A stretch of DNA of 64,000 nt from DATAZK01 sp963731205 (GTDB lineage: Bacteria > Actinomycetota > Actinomycetes > Frankiales > Frankiaceae). The notes under the pieces are model-generated. The model made no database searches and was not told the DNA's origin. It saw only the letters and a list, made by a program, of their open reading frames with translations. How positions within the stretch are numbered: the stretch's first letter is position 1; every line of letters starts with the position of its first letter. The stretch covers positions 1,612,001 through 1,676,000 of the forward strand of contig CAVSUJ010000002.1 in NCBI GenBank assembly GCA_963731205.1, written 5' to 3'. A program made the translations under genes and the position numbers. This document shows positions 1 to 8,794 of this stretch, one piece after another.

Positions 1-739
1 CGCTGTTGTGGTTGTCCTGGGCGAACCGGTCCCACAGCAGCAGGCCGCTGCCGGCCGCGGTGGTGCCGTAGAGCACCCCGCCGGTGTCGGTGGGGTCGGC
101 GGCGGCGAACGGGTAGCCGGCGGCGAGGGCGGCGGTGTCGAACGTGCGGCTCAGAGCCGAGTTGGTCGACGCCGACCGGGCAGGCTGGTGATCCAGCCTT
201 GCGAGTTGGCGGAAGGTGGCGGGTTGCAGGTCGAGCAGCATCCCGGCGCAGATCCCGCGGATCCGGACGCATTCGGCGTCCAACTGCTCGGGGTTGTCGG
301 CGTGGACGGTGATCGTCAGGCCGACGCGGAACAGCCGGCTGTCGCCGCGGGCGAGGTCGTCGGCGAGCTGGCGGGCGTCTTCGGCGGCAACTTCGACGTC
401 GGGGTTGGCGAGCCGGCCGTGGGAGGCGTCAGTCGCGGCGGGTGGACTCCAGCCGGGCCAGCTGCCGGCGCAGCCGATCCGCCGCCACCGGCACCGGCGT
501 CGGCTGCAATGTGCAGCGACACGTCAACCCGGGTCGGGGTGGAGGTGAGGGGTTCGAGCCAGCCGTAGCCGACTTCCCGCGGGTAGCCGACGACCGCAAA
601 GGTGCGGCAACAACCCGCGCCGACGGTCAGCCGGTCGGCGTCGATGCTGACGTGGTCGGCGGCCAGCAGCGACGACCGGACTCGGCGTCCCAGCTCCGGC
701 CTGGCCATGGAGTAGCTGTCGCCAGCGTGATCCGGTCAT
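1..739 (-). pseudogene. VirB4-like conjugation ATPase, N-terminal part, frameshifted, runs off the window
   Basis: This is the N-terminal third of a VirB4/TraC-type ATPase that would energise a type IV secretion channel at the inner membrane. Residues typical of actinobacterial VirB4-like proteins are readable but switch frame. Near 600-550 the segment GYPREVGYGWLEPL appears, and between 150 and 1 the segment FDTAALAAGYPF leads to VLYGTTAAGSGLLLWDRF. The next residues, DNHNS, are those that precede the Walker A loop in this family, so the ATPase core lies just outside the window. ATG at 739 is inferred because it overlaps the end of the preceding gene in the ATGA manner seen along this operon. 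At least two frame changes occur. Family assignment is fairly secure; whether the gene is really broken or mis-sequenced cannot be decided here. Confidence 0.6.
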
Positions 740-1745
740 GGGCCGGCTCCTGGTGATGACGGCGTCGGGCAGCGCGGCGCCGTCGGAGGCGTGACGGTCG
801 TGCGGGGTTGAGCGCGCGGCGCGAGCCGGGCTGCGGCGGCGGGTCCGTCGAGGACGGTGAGGGTGACGCCGGCGGCGGCGAGCGCGGCCGCCGCATCCGC
901 CGCCACCCGGGCCAGCTGCCCGCCGATCGCGCTGAACTGTCAGCGGATTGCAGGCGAGATCCGTCGGACGGCGGACGTCTGGCCGAGTCGGCTGCGGCGG
1001 GTTTGGGTGCGCGGAGGACGAGGAGGACTTCGCGGCGCAGCAGCGGTCGGCTGGCGGCGAACGTCTGCAGATAGTCGGCGTGGTCGCGGCAGGCGGCTTC
1101 CAGCAGCGGATGCGGCAACCCCGGCGCCGCCGCCTGCAGTTCGGCGACGATCGGGCGTCAGGTCGACGGGTTCGGCGGCGAGCAGCATCTGCACCGGGCG
1201 GCGAGGCTGTTGAGGTAGCGGCCGAAGCCGGCGGCGAGCGCTTCCCGTTCGGCTGGGGTGCGCAGCGCAAACGACACCGCCGCCGCCTTCGCCAGCAGTG
1301 CCGTGCCCTCGCCGCCGAGGTCGAGCGTGCCGTCGGCGGCGATCCCCAGCACCGGCAACCCCAACGCCCCGAGCCGCATGCGGTCTTCGCCGTGACTGGC
1401 CGGGTGGTGTCGGGGATGCCGTCGGGTGCCGGGACCAGCCGACGCGGGTTCAGCTGCTGGCGGAGCGATGGCGGCGAGCAGCCGGTCGGCGGGAAGCCCA
1501 TGCCAGCGGCCAACAGCCAGCAGCACCGCCGCCCCGCGACCGGGGCGGCAAGGCCGGCGAACACCGGCAGCGGCAAGCAGCCGGCGGGTGGCCGCCCACG
1601 CCACCCACAGCATGACGCGCGGCGGCGGCGAGGATGGCGAGTTGGCGGGCGGTGAGATTGGCCAGCAGCCGGTCTTCGCGGTCAACATCGGCCGGGATCC
1701 GCACCCGCTCGCCGCGGCCTCGTCGGCAGTCGGTTGGCGGGTCAT
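737..1745 (-). pseudogene. PrgI-like conjugation protein, multiply frameshifted
   Basis: This resembles the PrgI-family proteins encoded beside VirB4 in actinobacterial conjugative elements, probably an inner-membrane part of the secretion channel. Pieces in different minus-strand frames read in order as one protein: RIPADVDREDRLLANLTARQ near 1700, hydrophobic VMLWVAWAATRRLL near 1610, PLPVFAGLAAPVAG near 1570, GRWHGLPADRLL near 1505, RRLVPAPDGIPD near 1430, and LGLPVLGIAADGTLDLGGEG near 1360. The two hydrophobic stretches fit the two membrane helices of the family. ATG at 1745 overlaps the TGA of the upstream gene (ATGA). At least six frame switches are needed, yet the residues are not visibly decayed, which suggests base insertions and deletions in the sequence rather than old decay. 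The 3' end is estimated from the overlap with the VirB4-like start. Confidence 0.55.
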
Positions 1746-2979
1746 AGCGCGGCTCCGATCGCGCGGATCGCTTTGAACACCGCGACTTGCCGGACGGTGC
1801 GGCCGATCCCGCCGCTGCTGCGGCTGGTGAACACGAGGCGGCTGGTCCAGGTCGGGATGCGGACCATCACCCAGCACAAGCAGCCGGCGACCAGCAGGTT
1901 CACCAGCCCGCCGCCGGCGGAGACACCCAGGTGGGTGAGGCCCGCCGCCGGGCAGGAACACCCGCAGCGCGGTGACCAGGACCAGTGGATTGGGCGACTT
2001 GCACCAGCAGGGTGCCGGTGGTGGCCCGCCACCACAACTTCGCTAGCCCTTCGGTGGCGGGCAGGGCGTGGCAGATCAGCGCCAGCGGTGCGGCGATGAC
2101 GAGCAGCACGACCAGCACGAGCCGCAGTAGCCAGGTCCCCAGCAGGACGGCGGCGAGGACGGCGACGACGGCGGCGACCAGGGTCAGGAAGATGTTCCCG
2201 GCCACCGATCCGAGGATCAGCTTGCGACAGCCCGTTCACGGCTTGCTTGGAGGAGGTGCCGGCGAGCACGGCGTGGGCGAGCGCGTCCGCCAGGCTGATC
2301 GCCAACCCGAGGACGGCGAGGCTGACGTTGGCGGCGATGCCGGCGACGACGATGCGGGGGGCGAGTTCTTTGGCGGCGAGGCGGGTTTGCAGCGTTTCGT
2401 AGCCCATGACGGTCGCGCCGCCGGCCAGGATCAGCAGCCCCAGCAGGCTGTCGGCGATGCCGAGGTTGATCAGCCACAGCCGTGCAGGCCGGGGTCGGAC
2501 GGTCAGCTGCGGTGTCGCCAGCAAAGTCCGCGACAGCAGATCGAGGATGGGTTTGAACGCGGCGGTGACCAGACCGGCGAACCAGTCATTGATCGCCTTG
2601 CGGATATGCCCGGCGATGTCAAACACGCCGGGGTGATACGTCCCGCCGCCATCCACCGACCCACCCGACGGCGACACCGACGGCCCGGCCGGAGTCGGCG
2701 CGCCGGAGCCCAGCCCCACACCCGGCGGCGCTGCCGAACTATCGACCGTCGGTCCCGGAGTCGCGGCGGTAGCAGGGGTGGTGGCGGTTGCGGTGGGTCG
2801 CGGTGTGGGGGTGGCGGCCGCGTCAGCGCGTTGCGGTGCGGCGAGGCAGGCGAACACCACCGCGGTCGTGAACACGACGACCATCACGACGGCGATGGCC
2901 GTGATCGGCGGCGAACTCCCGGCCCGCTTGCGGCGAGGGCTGCGGGTTCGGGTTTTGGCTGTGGTTGTTGGGGTTTCAT
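1742..2979 (-). pseudogene. TrbL/VirB6-like polytopic membrane protein, frameshifted
   Basis: A predicted inner-membrane channel protein of the conjugation apparatus. After a signal-like hydrophobic stretch (MMVVVFTTAVVFACLAAP, from 2887) comes a Pro/Thr/Ser-rich linker, then several membrane segments, for example LWLINLGIADSLLGLLILAG near 2450 and IVVAGIAANVSLAVLGLAIS near 2345. The frame then moves: IFLTLVAAVVAVLAAVLLGT and LVLVVLLVIAAPLALICHAL lie in another frame (2205 to about 1990) before the original frame resumes to the stop at 1742. Such an Ala-rich multi-pass protein between a VirB2-like pilin and a PrgI-like protein is typical of this locus type. ATG at 2979 overlaps the pilin stop (ATGA); a frame change lies between it and residue M at 2887. 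Confidence 0.6.
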
Positions 2980-3398
2980 CCGACGATGGACCGCAGCACG
3001 CCGATGAGCAGCGGGGACAGGGCGGCGAGGGCGTAGCCGATCGCCGCGGATTTCAAAGCGGTTTTGGCGCGTTCGACCTGCATCGGATCGCCGCCGGCGG
3101 TGATGTAACGGATCCCGCCGATCGTCAAAAACAGCGTCGCGACCGCGGCCAGCAGGCCGACGAGCCAGTTCCGCAGCCCGTTGATCACCGAGTCCAACGT
3201 CGGCGCCGCCGGTGCCCCGGCGGCCAGCACGCCGATGAGCCGGTCGGCCCACGCCGGGCTGGCCAACACCAGAACACAGCCCGGTGAGCAGGGTGCCGCC
3301 CGCCGCACACCACCGTCGGGACGGAGGGGTGGTGTGCGGCGGGCTGCTGGGGGGCTAGGGGCCGGCCGGCAACGTCCGGGCGTGACCTGTTCGGACAC
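2976..3398 (-). CDS. VirB2-like pilin / small conjugation membrane protein
   Basis: A 140-residue protein beginning at GTG 3398, chosen because a strong ribosome site, AGGAGGTG (3413 to 3406), lies seven bases upstream. It has a hydrophobic leader ending in SPAWA (possible signal cleavage) and two membrane helices, roughly NWLVGLLAAVATLFLTIGGI and IGYALAALSPLLIGVLRSIV, joined by the short polar turn RYITAGGDPMQVERAKTALK. The turn and the two-helix plan match VirB2/TrbC-like pilins and related small proteins of actinobacterial conjugative elements. It is the first gene of the ATGA-coupled set pilin, TrbL-like, PrgI-like, VirB4-like. The N-terminal 45 residues are unusually Arg/Pro-rich and their DNA contains a 16-bp perfect inverted repeat (3299-3343), so that part could be misread. 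Confidence 0.6.
   Translation of the reverse strand: MSEQVTPGRCRPAPSPPAARRTPPLRPDGGVRRAAPCSPGCVLVLASPAWADRLIGVLAAGAPAAPTLDSVINGLRNWLVGLLAAVATLFLTIGGIRYITAGGDPMQVERAKTALKSAAIGYALAALSPLLIGVLRSIVG
3299..3343. repeat. 16-bp perfect inverted repeat
   Basis: Arms 3299-3314 (CCCGCCGCACACCACC) and 3328-3343 are exact reverse complements around a 13-base loop. The repeat falls within the N-terminal coding part of the VirB2-like gene, about 55 bases downstream of its start. It could form a stable mRNA hairpin affecting pilin expression, or be a protein-binding site if the true start is further in. No T-run follows, so a terminator is less likely. Confidence 0.7.
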
Positions 3399-3542
3399 GG
3401 ATGCTCACCTCCTGATGTGGTGTGGTCGGCTGGCGCACCCCCGACCGGCAGTTGGTCGGGACGCCCGTTGCTGTCGGGCCGACCCCCAGCTACACGAACC
3501 CGAAAAAATGCCGATTTTGTGACAGCCGAATCCCGACTCTTT

Positions 3543-4370
3543 TCAAAACTGCTCGCGGATCCAGGCCACAAGGCAGGCCTCGGCTCGGGCGCGGCGTTGC
3601 CGGGCCGCCGCATACGACAACCCCGACCGGGCGGCGGCCGTGCACAGCTCGACCTCGTCGAGGCGGGTAGCGCCAATCAAGAGCGCATCGCCCGCCGTCA
3701 GCACACCGGCTTCAACGGCGGCCGCGAGCACCAGATCGGGATGACCCGGCGCCGGCCGCAACACGGCCGCCGCGTTGAACGACGACATGTCGCCGACGGC
3801 GACCCCGGGAGTAATCCTCGGGAGGACGCAATCGGCGGCGACGAACTCGTCGGCAGCGCGGCGGGCCGCCCAAATGAGCTGGGCCGCCGGCCGCCCCAGC
3901 CGACAGCTTGGGCGACTCGCTGCCGTCCACACCCCGATGAGGGCCTCTAACTCGATCTCAGCCCGCAACCTCGGGTGGCGCCGGCAGACCGGCGTCAACG
4001 TCGTACGCAGCCCCGGCAGCAGCCAACCCGCAAGCACCACATTCCATCCGGTGGGATCGCCGGCATCGGCGGAGTGCAGCTTGCCGAGAAGCCAGCCGAA
4101 AACCCGGTCTCGGACGTCAAACACCGTCGCCGGATTCAGCAGTAGATCACGCGTTTCCCACACACCCAACGGTCGGCCGGGCAGCCCACAGATGGCCCGC
4201 CCGTCCACCAGCAGTTGCCCGTCGGCGTCGAGTTCGTCGAACTGGTCGGCGATCACGTCCAGCGGCAACCCCCGGCTCGAACGCCGCCGCACCGGCTGCC
4301 CCACGGCGGGGCCAGGCGTCGTGACGTTTGCGGGCTGACTGAGTGGAGCGTGGGTGGCAAGAGCAGGCAT
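3543..4370 (-). CDS. Mobile-element protein with a C-terminal sigma-region-4-like helix-turn-helix
   Basis: A 275-residue protein of unknown function. ATG 4370 is chosen over further upstream starts because GGAGG sits six bases before it. The body is Ala/Leu/Arg-rich with no obvious membrane segment. The last 60 residues, around GDALLIGATRLDEVELCTAA and SGLSYAAARQRRARAEACL, have the helix-turn-helix rhythm of sigma-factor region 4 domains often encoded in actinobacterial integrative elements. It lies directly upstream of the conjugation operon on the same strand, so a regulatory role in transfer is plausible but not shown. Unlike its neighbours it reads through in one frame. Confidence 0.5.
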   Translation of the reverse strand: MPALATHAPLSQPANVTTPGPAVGQPVRRRSSRGLPLDVIADQFDELDADGQLLVDGRAICGLPGRPLGVWETRDLLLNPATVFDVRDRVFGWLLGKLHSADAGDPTGWNVVLAGWLLPGLRTTLTPVCRRHPRLRAEIELEALIGVWTAASRPSCRLGRPAAQLIWAARRAADEFVAADCVLPRITPGVAVGDMSSFNAAAVLRPAPGHPDLVLAAAVEAGVLTAGDALLIGATRLDEVELCTAAARSGLSYAAARQRRARAEACLVAWIREQF

Positions 4371-4782
4371 CGGCAGCCTCCGGCAACGAGCGGGATCAGG
4401 ACGTCCGCCACTGCACACCGCCACTCATTCACGACCGGTTCACCAACCGTTCAACCCCGCCTGATGGAAACCTGCTGGAACTCGCACCCCGGCGCTCTTC
4501 GTGACCGCACGCCCGGGTCCGGAGCGAACGGCATCGAACCGGCGCCAAGCCGGGCCGATCGGGCTCTGAACGAAAAGTGAACGAGCCCAGGCCCGAGTGC
4601 GGCGGTCTTGAACGAAAAGTGAACGTGCTCGGCCTGTGCTGATGGAACTGTGAACATCGCCACGGCTGCACGTTCACCCGAAAAAAGTGGCCACCTGACT
4701 GTCACATTTCGGGTCGTTCGCCGGGTTCTATAGGGCGGCGCACCGTCCCGTGGGCACGGCCCATGTTCACATCCACCATCCG
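4371..4782. other. Intergenic control region of the conjugative element
   Basis: No convincing gene is seen between the helix-turn-helix gene (minus) and the methyltransferase gene (plus). The region holds two exact 16-base direct repeats (see 4567-4624) and further GTTCAC or GTGAAC hexamers near 4438, 4651, 4669 and 4762. As a divergent intergenic stretch with repeated sites it is a candidate for the main promoter/operator region of the element, or a replication or transfer origin. Confidence 0.5.
4567..4624. repeat. Two exact 16-bp direct repeats, 42 bp apart
   Basis: TGAACGAAAAGTGAAC occurs at 4567-4582 and again at 4609-4624. Start-to-start spacing is 42 bases, four turns of B-DNA, so both copies face the same side of the helix. 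This is the geometry expected for cooperative binding of a repressor or an iteron-binding initiator. Each copy contains two GAAC half-sites. Confidence 0.75.
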
Positions 4783-6282
4783 AATGTTCATCCCACCCCG
4801 ACCCACCCCAGCACCGGCTGTTCCGCTCGGCGTCTGGACCAGCCCCCTCGACGCCCCACTGCATGACTCGCCGGCTCCGCCCTGGCTGATCGGCTCATCG
4901 CCGAATACGCCCCCGCCGGACAAGCCGTCGACCTCTACCTCCCCGGCAACGCCGTGAAGGCCGGCGCACTGGCCAACCAGGAAAGCACCCAGGGCGATCC
5001 AGAGCACGGACGCGGCCGCCGCCGCCGCGCGTCGACCGCCGGCGGGGCTGGTGGTCGCGCTGCTGCAACAACCCGCCATGTCCGCAGAGGTTTTCGGTCT
5101 TCACGTCAGTGCTGCGGCGGAAGCGGTCGATGCCGGCGGCCGGCTGGCGACCGTCACCCGCCCTGGCCTGTCCGCCAGACGCGGCGGCTACGACCCGATC
5201 AGCCAGGCGATCGGCGTCACCGCCGAGCTCGGTTTCGGCTACCTGCAACACCTTGATCATCACCGACCCACACCAACTCGCCCCCCAATCAGTCAGCGGC
5301 AGCCAAGCCCCGGCGAGCTGGCTTACTCCGGCATCGCACCGTTCATTGGGACGTCGCGATCTTCCAAGCACCCGCCGCATCACCCTCGCGTGGTGGTGGC
5401 CAGTGACCAACTCCGCAACGACCGTCGGCCCGAGCGTGTGGCTGACCGGGCAACGCACCGCCCAAGCCCAACGCCCGGCCGCTACCTGACCGACAGCCGC
5501 GCCCATCCCGGCAAAATGCTGCCGGCCATCGCCGCCCAAGCCATCACCACCTACACCCAGCCCGGCGATCTGGTCATCGACCCGATGTGCGGCAGCGGCA
5601 CCACCCTCGTCGAAGCCATCCACCACGACCGGCAGGCGATCGGCATCGAATACGAACCCGCCTGGGCACAGCTGTCCCGCGACAACATCACCCACGCCCA
5701 AGCAGCCGGCGCCACCGGCACCGCCGCTGTTCACACCGGCGACGCCCGCACACATCCTCGACCAACTCCGACACCCAACTCGCCGCAGCGAGGCCAGCGG
5801 GCGGCGCTGGTGCTCACCAGCCCGCCCTACGGGCCGTCGGTGCACGGGCAGGTCAAAGCCATCGGCATCCGGCCTGTCGAAAAGTCCTACGATCGCTACT
5901 CCACCGACCGGGCCAACCTCGCCCACCAACCCCACCACGACCTCATCGACGGCTTCACCGACATCCTCACCAAAAGCCGGCGAGCTCCTCGAACCTGGCG
6001 GCATCGTCGCGGTCACCGCCCGGCCCTACCGCCGCGCCGGACTACTCGTTGATATCCCCGGTGAAGTCATCCGCGCCGGCCACAGCCGCCGGACTCCACT
6101 TCACCGAACGGCTCGTGTGCCTGCTCGCCCGCATCGAACGCGACCAGCTGATTCCACGGGCGTCGTTCTTCCAACTGCAAACCGTCCGCGAAGCCCGCCG
6201 CCGCGGCACCCCACTCGCCGTCATCGCCCACGAAGACCTCCTCATCTTCCGCAACCCGACCACCCGCCGCGGATCGGCATGA
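4783..6282 (+). pseudogene. DNA methyltransferase of the conjugative element, frameshifted
   Basis: A SAM-dependent DNA methyltransferase with the beta-class motifs in reverse order. Motif I is seen near 5578 as DPMCGSGTTLVEA followed by GIEYEPAWAQLSRDN, and the catalytic tetrapeptide motif near 5815 as LVLTSPPYGPSVHGQ. The SPPY form suggests N4-cytosine methylation or a related reaction. An upstream part of about 200 residues (VDLYLPGNAV near 4930, ALLQQPAMSAEVFGLHVSAA near 5065) belongs to the same protein in matching proteins of actinobacterial mobile elements as far as I recall the family. Frame changes occur near 4885, 5000, 5250, 5750, 5985 and 6050. Its TGA overlaps the ATG of the excisionase (ATGA). 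It may protect the element from host restriction. Confidence 0.55.
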
Positions 6283-6585
6283 GCGAAACCCCCTCAACCG
6301 CCGGCGAAAACCCCCTGCTGCTGTGGACCGTCGACCAGGTCTGCCACGCCCTCGCCTGCCGCCGCAGCTGGCTGTATGACCAAGTCGAAGCCCGCCGCAT
6401 CCCCGTCGTCCGCCTCGGCCGGCAACTGCGCTTCCGACCCGACGACATCACCCACTACCTCCACACCCACACCCAAGCCGCCACCACCACCGCACACGGC
6501 GCGGCTACCAGCTCGGCCCCCACGCCGTCGTCGGCGCTCGGCCGGGCGGTTGCAGCCCACGGACTTGATCGTCCCGCCGACCTGA
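6279..6585 (+). CDS. Excisionase / MerR-type helix-turn-helix DNA-binding protein
   Basis: The start ATG overlaps the methyltransferase stop. Residues 15 to 65 (LLLWTVDQVCHALACRRSWL, then LGRQLRFRPDDITHYL) are the winged-helix excisionase pattern: a helix-turn-helix that picks a site, then RFRPDDI as the wing and anchoring helix. Such Xis proteins control the direction of integrase-mediated recombination, and here the gene precedes the integrase, the usual order. Past about residue 75 the frame stays open into the integrase region, so the true 3' end is uncertain and a frame change is likely; the end given is the last position before the integrase leader. Confidence 0.6.
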
Positions 6586-6639
6586 GCGTCCATGTCCATC
6601 GGCCCGAAAACCACAACACAGAAAGGCGAAACCGCCGAC

Positions 6640-7819
6640 ATGGCAGCCATCCGCGAACGACCCAGCCGACGCAACAGACCCCAAGACCGGGAAACCGCTA
6701 CCCAGTCGGTTCGAGGTCCGCTGGTTCGACCCCGACACCGGCGACCAACTCTCCCAAGGCGGCTTCCGGACCCGCCGCGACGCCAAAGACTTCATCCGCG
6801 AACTCGACGCCCACATCGTCACCGGCAGCTACCTCGACCCGCGCCGCGGCGACATCACCCTCGCCGACTTCGCCGAGCAATGGATCGACGCTCACCCCGG
6901 CAAACGACGCACTGTCGCCGGCTACCGCAGCCACCTCCGCAGCCATCTGCTCGCCCCGGCCATCATCCCCGCCGACGACAACCGACCCGCGCGCACCATC
7001 AACCTCGGCCAGCTGACGCTCAACGAACTGCGGCCCAGCATGATCCGGCTGTGGCTCCGCGGCCTGCAAGCAAAAACCCTTGCTGGTCAACCACTTTCAC
7101 CCGCGACCAGTCGCCCAAGCCCGCCGCACCCTGCACTGCTGCCTGAACGCCGCCGTCACCGACGGGCTCATCACCACCAACCCCGCCACCGCCGCCAAAC
7201 TCCCCAAGAGCGGCTCCGCGGCCAACGAGCGCCGCGCCTTCACCCCCGACGAATTCCACGCCCTCCTCGACGCCTTCCCCGCCCGCTACCGGCTCGCACC
7301 GGTCGTCATGGGCTACTGCGGACTGCGCTGGGGCGAAGTCTCCGCCCTACGGCTGCGGCACTTCGACCGCACCAAACGACTGCTACGCGTTGAAGAAACG
7401 CTCACCGAAGTCGGCGGCAAACTCGCCGCCGACACCCCCAAATCCGCCGCCAGCACCCGCACCGTTCCGCTACCGGACCCGGTGTACAAAGCCCTCCTCG
7501 ACCATCTGCAGCATTCGCTGCGCGGACCCGACGACTACCTATTCACCACCGGCACCGGCCAGCCCATCGGCTACCGCAGCCTTCCGCCGCAACGGATGGG
7601 ACCCCGCCGCCGCAGAGCCATGCTTTGCCCGCCGAACTCACCCCGCACTGCCTCCGCCACTCCTACGCCACCTGGATGCTCCAAGCCGGCGCCCCCATCC
7701 AAACCGTCCGCAAACTCCTCGGCCACGCCTCCCTCACCACCACCCAGATCTACACCCACAGCAACGCGGAAAACGACCGCGACGCAAGCGAACAACTGCT
7801 CAAACTCCTCGCGAGCTGA
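6640..7819 (+). pseudogene. int: Tyrosine integrase of the conjugative element, read in four frame segments
   Basis: A phage-type tyrosine recombinase that would insert the element at a tRNA gene. The segments read in order. MAAIRERPSRRN starts at ATG 6640. An arm-binding and SAM-like N-terminal domain (RFEVRWFDPDTGDQLSQGGF from 6707, then DFAEQWIDAHPGKRRTVAGY) runs to about 7080. The catalytic domain follows, with Arg in GYCGLRWGEVSALR near 7310, HCLRHSYATW near 7650, LLGHASL near 7718 and the nucleophile Tyr in TTTQIYTHS near 7745, so all catalytic residues are present. Frame changes lie near 6700, 7080 and 7580-7625. The stop is about 20 bases from the tRNA fragment at 7840, the normal place for such an integrase. 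Function requires that the indels be sequencing errors. Confidence 0.7.
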
Positions 7820-7839
7820 CTGCGCCCGATTGCCGCGCA

Positions 7840-7907
7840 TGGTCTTCAAAAAAACCGTTGTGGCCGAGGACCTCGGTCAGGGGGGTTCGATTCCCTCCGC
7901 CTCCACC
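7840..7907 (+). other. Attachment site: 3' part of a selenocysteine-type tRNA (selC)
   Basis: The stretch has a TCTTCAAA anticodon loop region (anticodon TCA), a long variable arm GGCCGAGG/CCTCGGTC that folds into a seven-pair stem, a T arm GGGGG-TTCGATT-CCCTC and an acceptor 3' strand CGCCTCC plus A and CC. A long variable arm with a UCA anticodon is the mark of tRNA-Sec. The matching 5' half (GGAGGCG acceptor strand and D arm) is absent, and the anticodon loop carries extra A bases, so this is a fragment, not a working tRNA. Its place just after an integrase gene marks it as one end of the conjugative element; the intact tRNA should lie at the other end, left of the window. Confidence 0.7.
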
Positions 7908-8545
7908 CTCCGCCTCCGCTACCTGCAGCTTTGTAGTTTCTTGGACCAGGGTTGGCGTGCCGGAAACCGCCAAAAAGAGCCTCCGTGGACTTCGCGTGGA
8001 CTTAGTAACGGACAACCGCGGACAGTCGGCCCACTAGGCAGCCGGGTCGCGGCTGGTCTGAAGGATCCGAAGTCTCCGGCCGCGTCGCCACAATGACTCC
8101 GATAGAGGCCGAACCAAACGCTCGCGGGCGGATTGCGCCACCGAGCCTGTGGTCGCTTGGAGAGCTCACGCTTGGGGCGGTCGACGGCAGGCCCATCGGC
8201 AGGCTCAAAGCTGAGGTACCCGCGGATTAGAAGTCCTCTTTGGTCGTCACGCGAGACCCGCTGGCTGATCCGTAGGCGGTACTGGTGAAGGGCTTGTCGT
8301 CCCGTTGACCAGTGCAATCTCAAGATCCTCGCTGTCTGCACCGTCCTCAGTAGTGCGCAGTCGTTCGCGGCTGTGTGCGGAGCTCTGCGGACTAAATGCG
8401 GACTAAGGCGACCGAGGGCACCCGCGGCGCGGTCGGTAGCCATCAGCCGACGAGCGCTCGGCATCGAGAATCAGCGGGTCACTCCAATTGGACGGCGAGT
8501 TGTAGCACCGTAGCCGACGGTGCGCGGGCGACCATGGATAGGTAA
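7908..8545. other. Junction region without a recognisable gene
   Basis: Between the tRNA fragment and the first island gene I find no open frame with believable composition. Frames on both strands are Arg/Ser/Pro-rich in the manner of chance frames. It probably holds the chromosome or neighbouring-element junction and the promoter of the island operon. Confidence 0.4.
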
Positions 8546-8794
8546 ATCGAGGCTGGCGCCACCATCGGGGGCTTTCAGCGTCCTACCTCCATCGGTTGCG
8601 AGGAGCAGACGATCAATACGGAGCCCCAACAAGCTGAGCGCCTTCTTTGCAGCGTCACCAACCGCGAGACCCTTGACGACGCGCTTGCGTGGATTGCTGA
8701 GCGCCGTTCGCAATTCCGCGAGGTTGCCGGGCACGAACTCCTCGCAGCTCTCGCAGCAGTCTCGTCGACGTCTCCTAAGCGTGCGAGAGATGCT

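Noticed and set aside
4895..6016. Long minus-strand open frame opposite the methyltransferase gene
   Set aside because: Composition is that of an antisense shadow in high-GC DNA; the plus strand carries clear DPMCGSGTT and SPPY motifs.
1..7819. Many overlapping genes or programmed frameshifting in the conjugative element
   Set aside because: The frame switches occur at different places without a common slippery sequence, and the fragments line up as ordinary single proteins.
7820..7907. A complete functional tRNA-Sec gene
   Set aside because: The 5' acceptor strand GGAGGCG and a D arm are missing and the anticodon loop has extra bases, so only the 3' part is present.
7919..8464. Minus-strand open frame of about 180 codons in the junction region
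   Set aside because: It is Arg/Ser-rich with no fold-like pattern, no good ribosome site and no neighbours on that strand.
8471..8734. Minus-strand frame of 87 codons with fairly protein-like text
   Set aside because: It is opposite a plus-strand frame that joins smoothly with the first island gene; evidence for the minus reading is weaker, though not nil.
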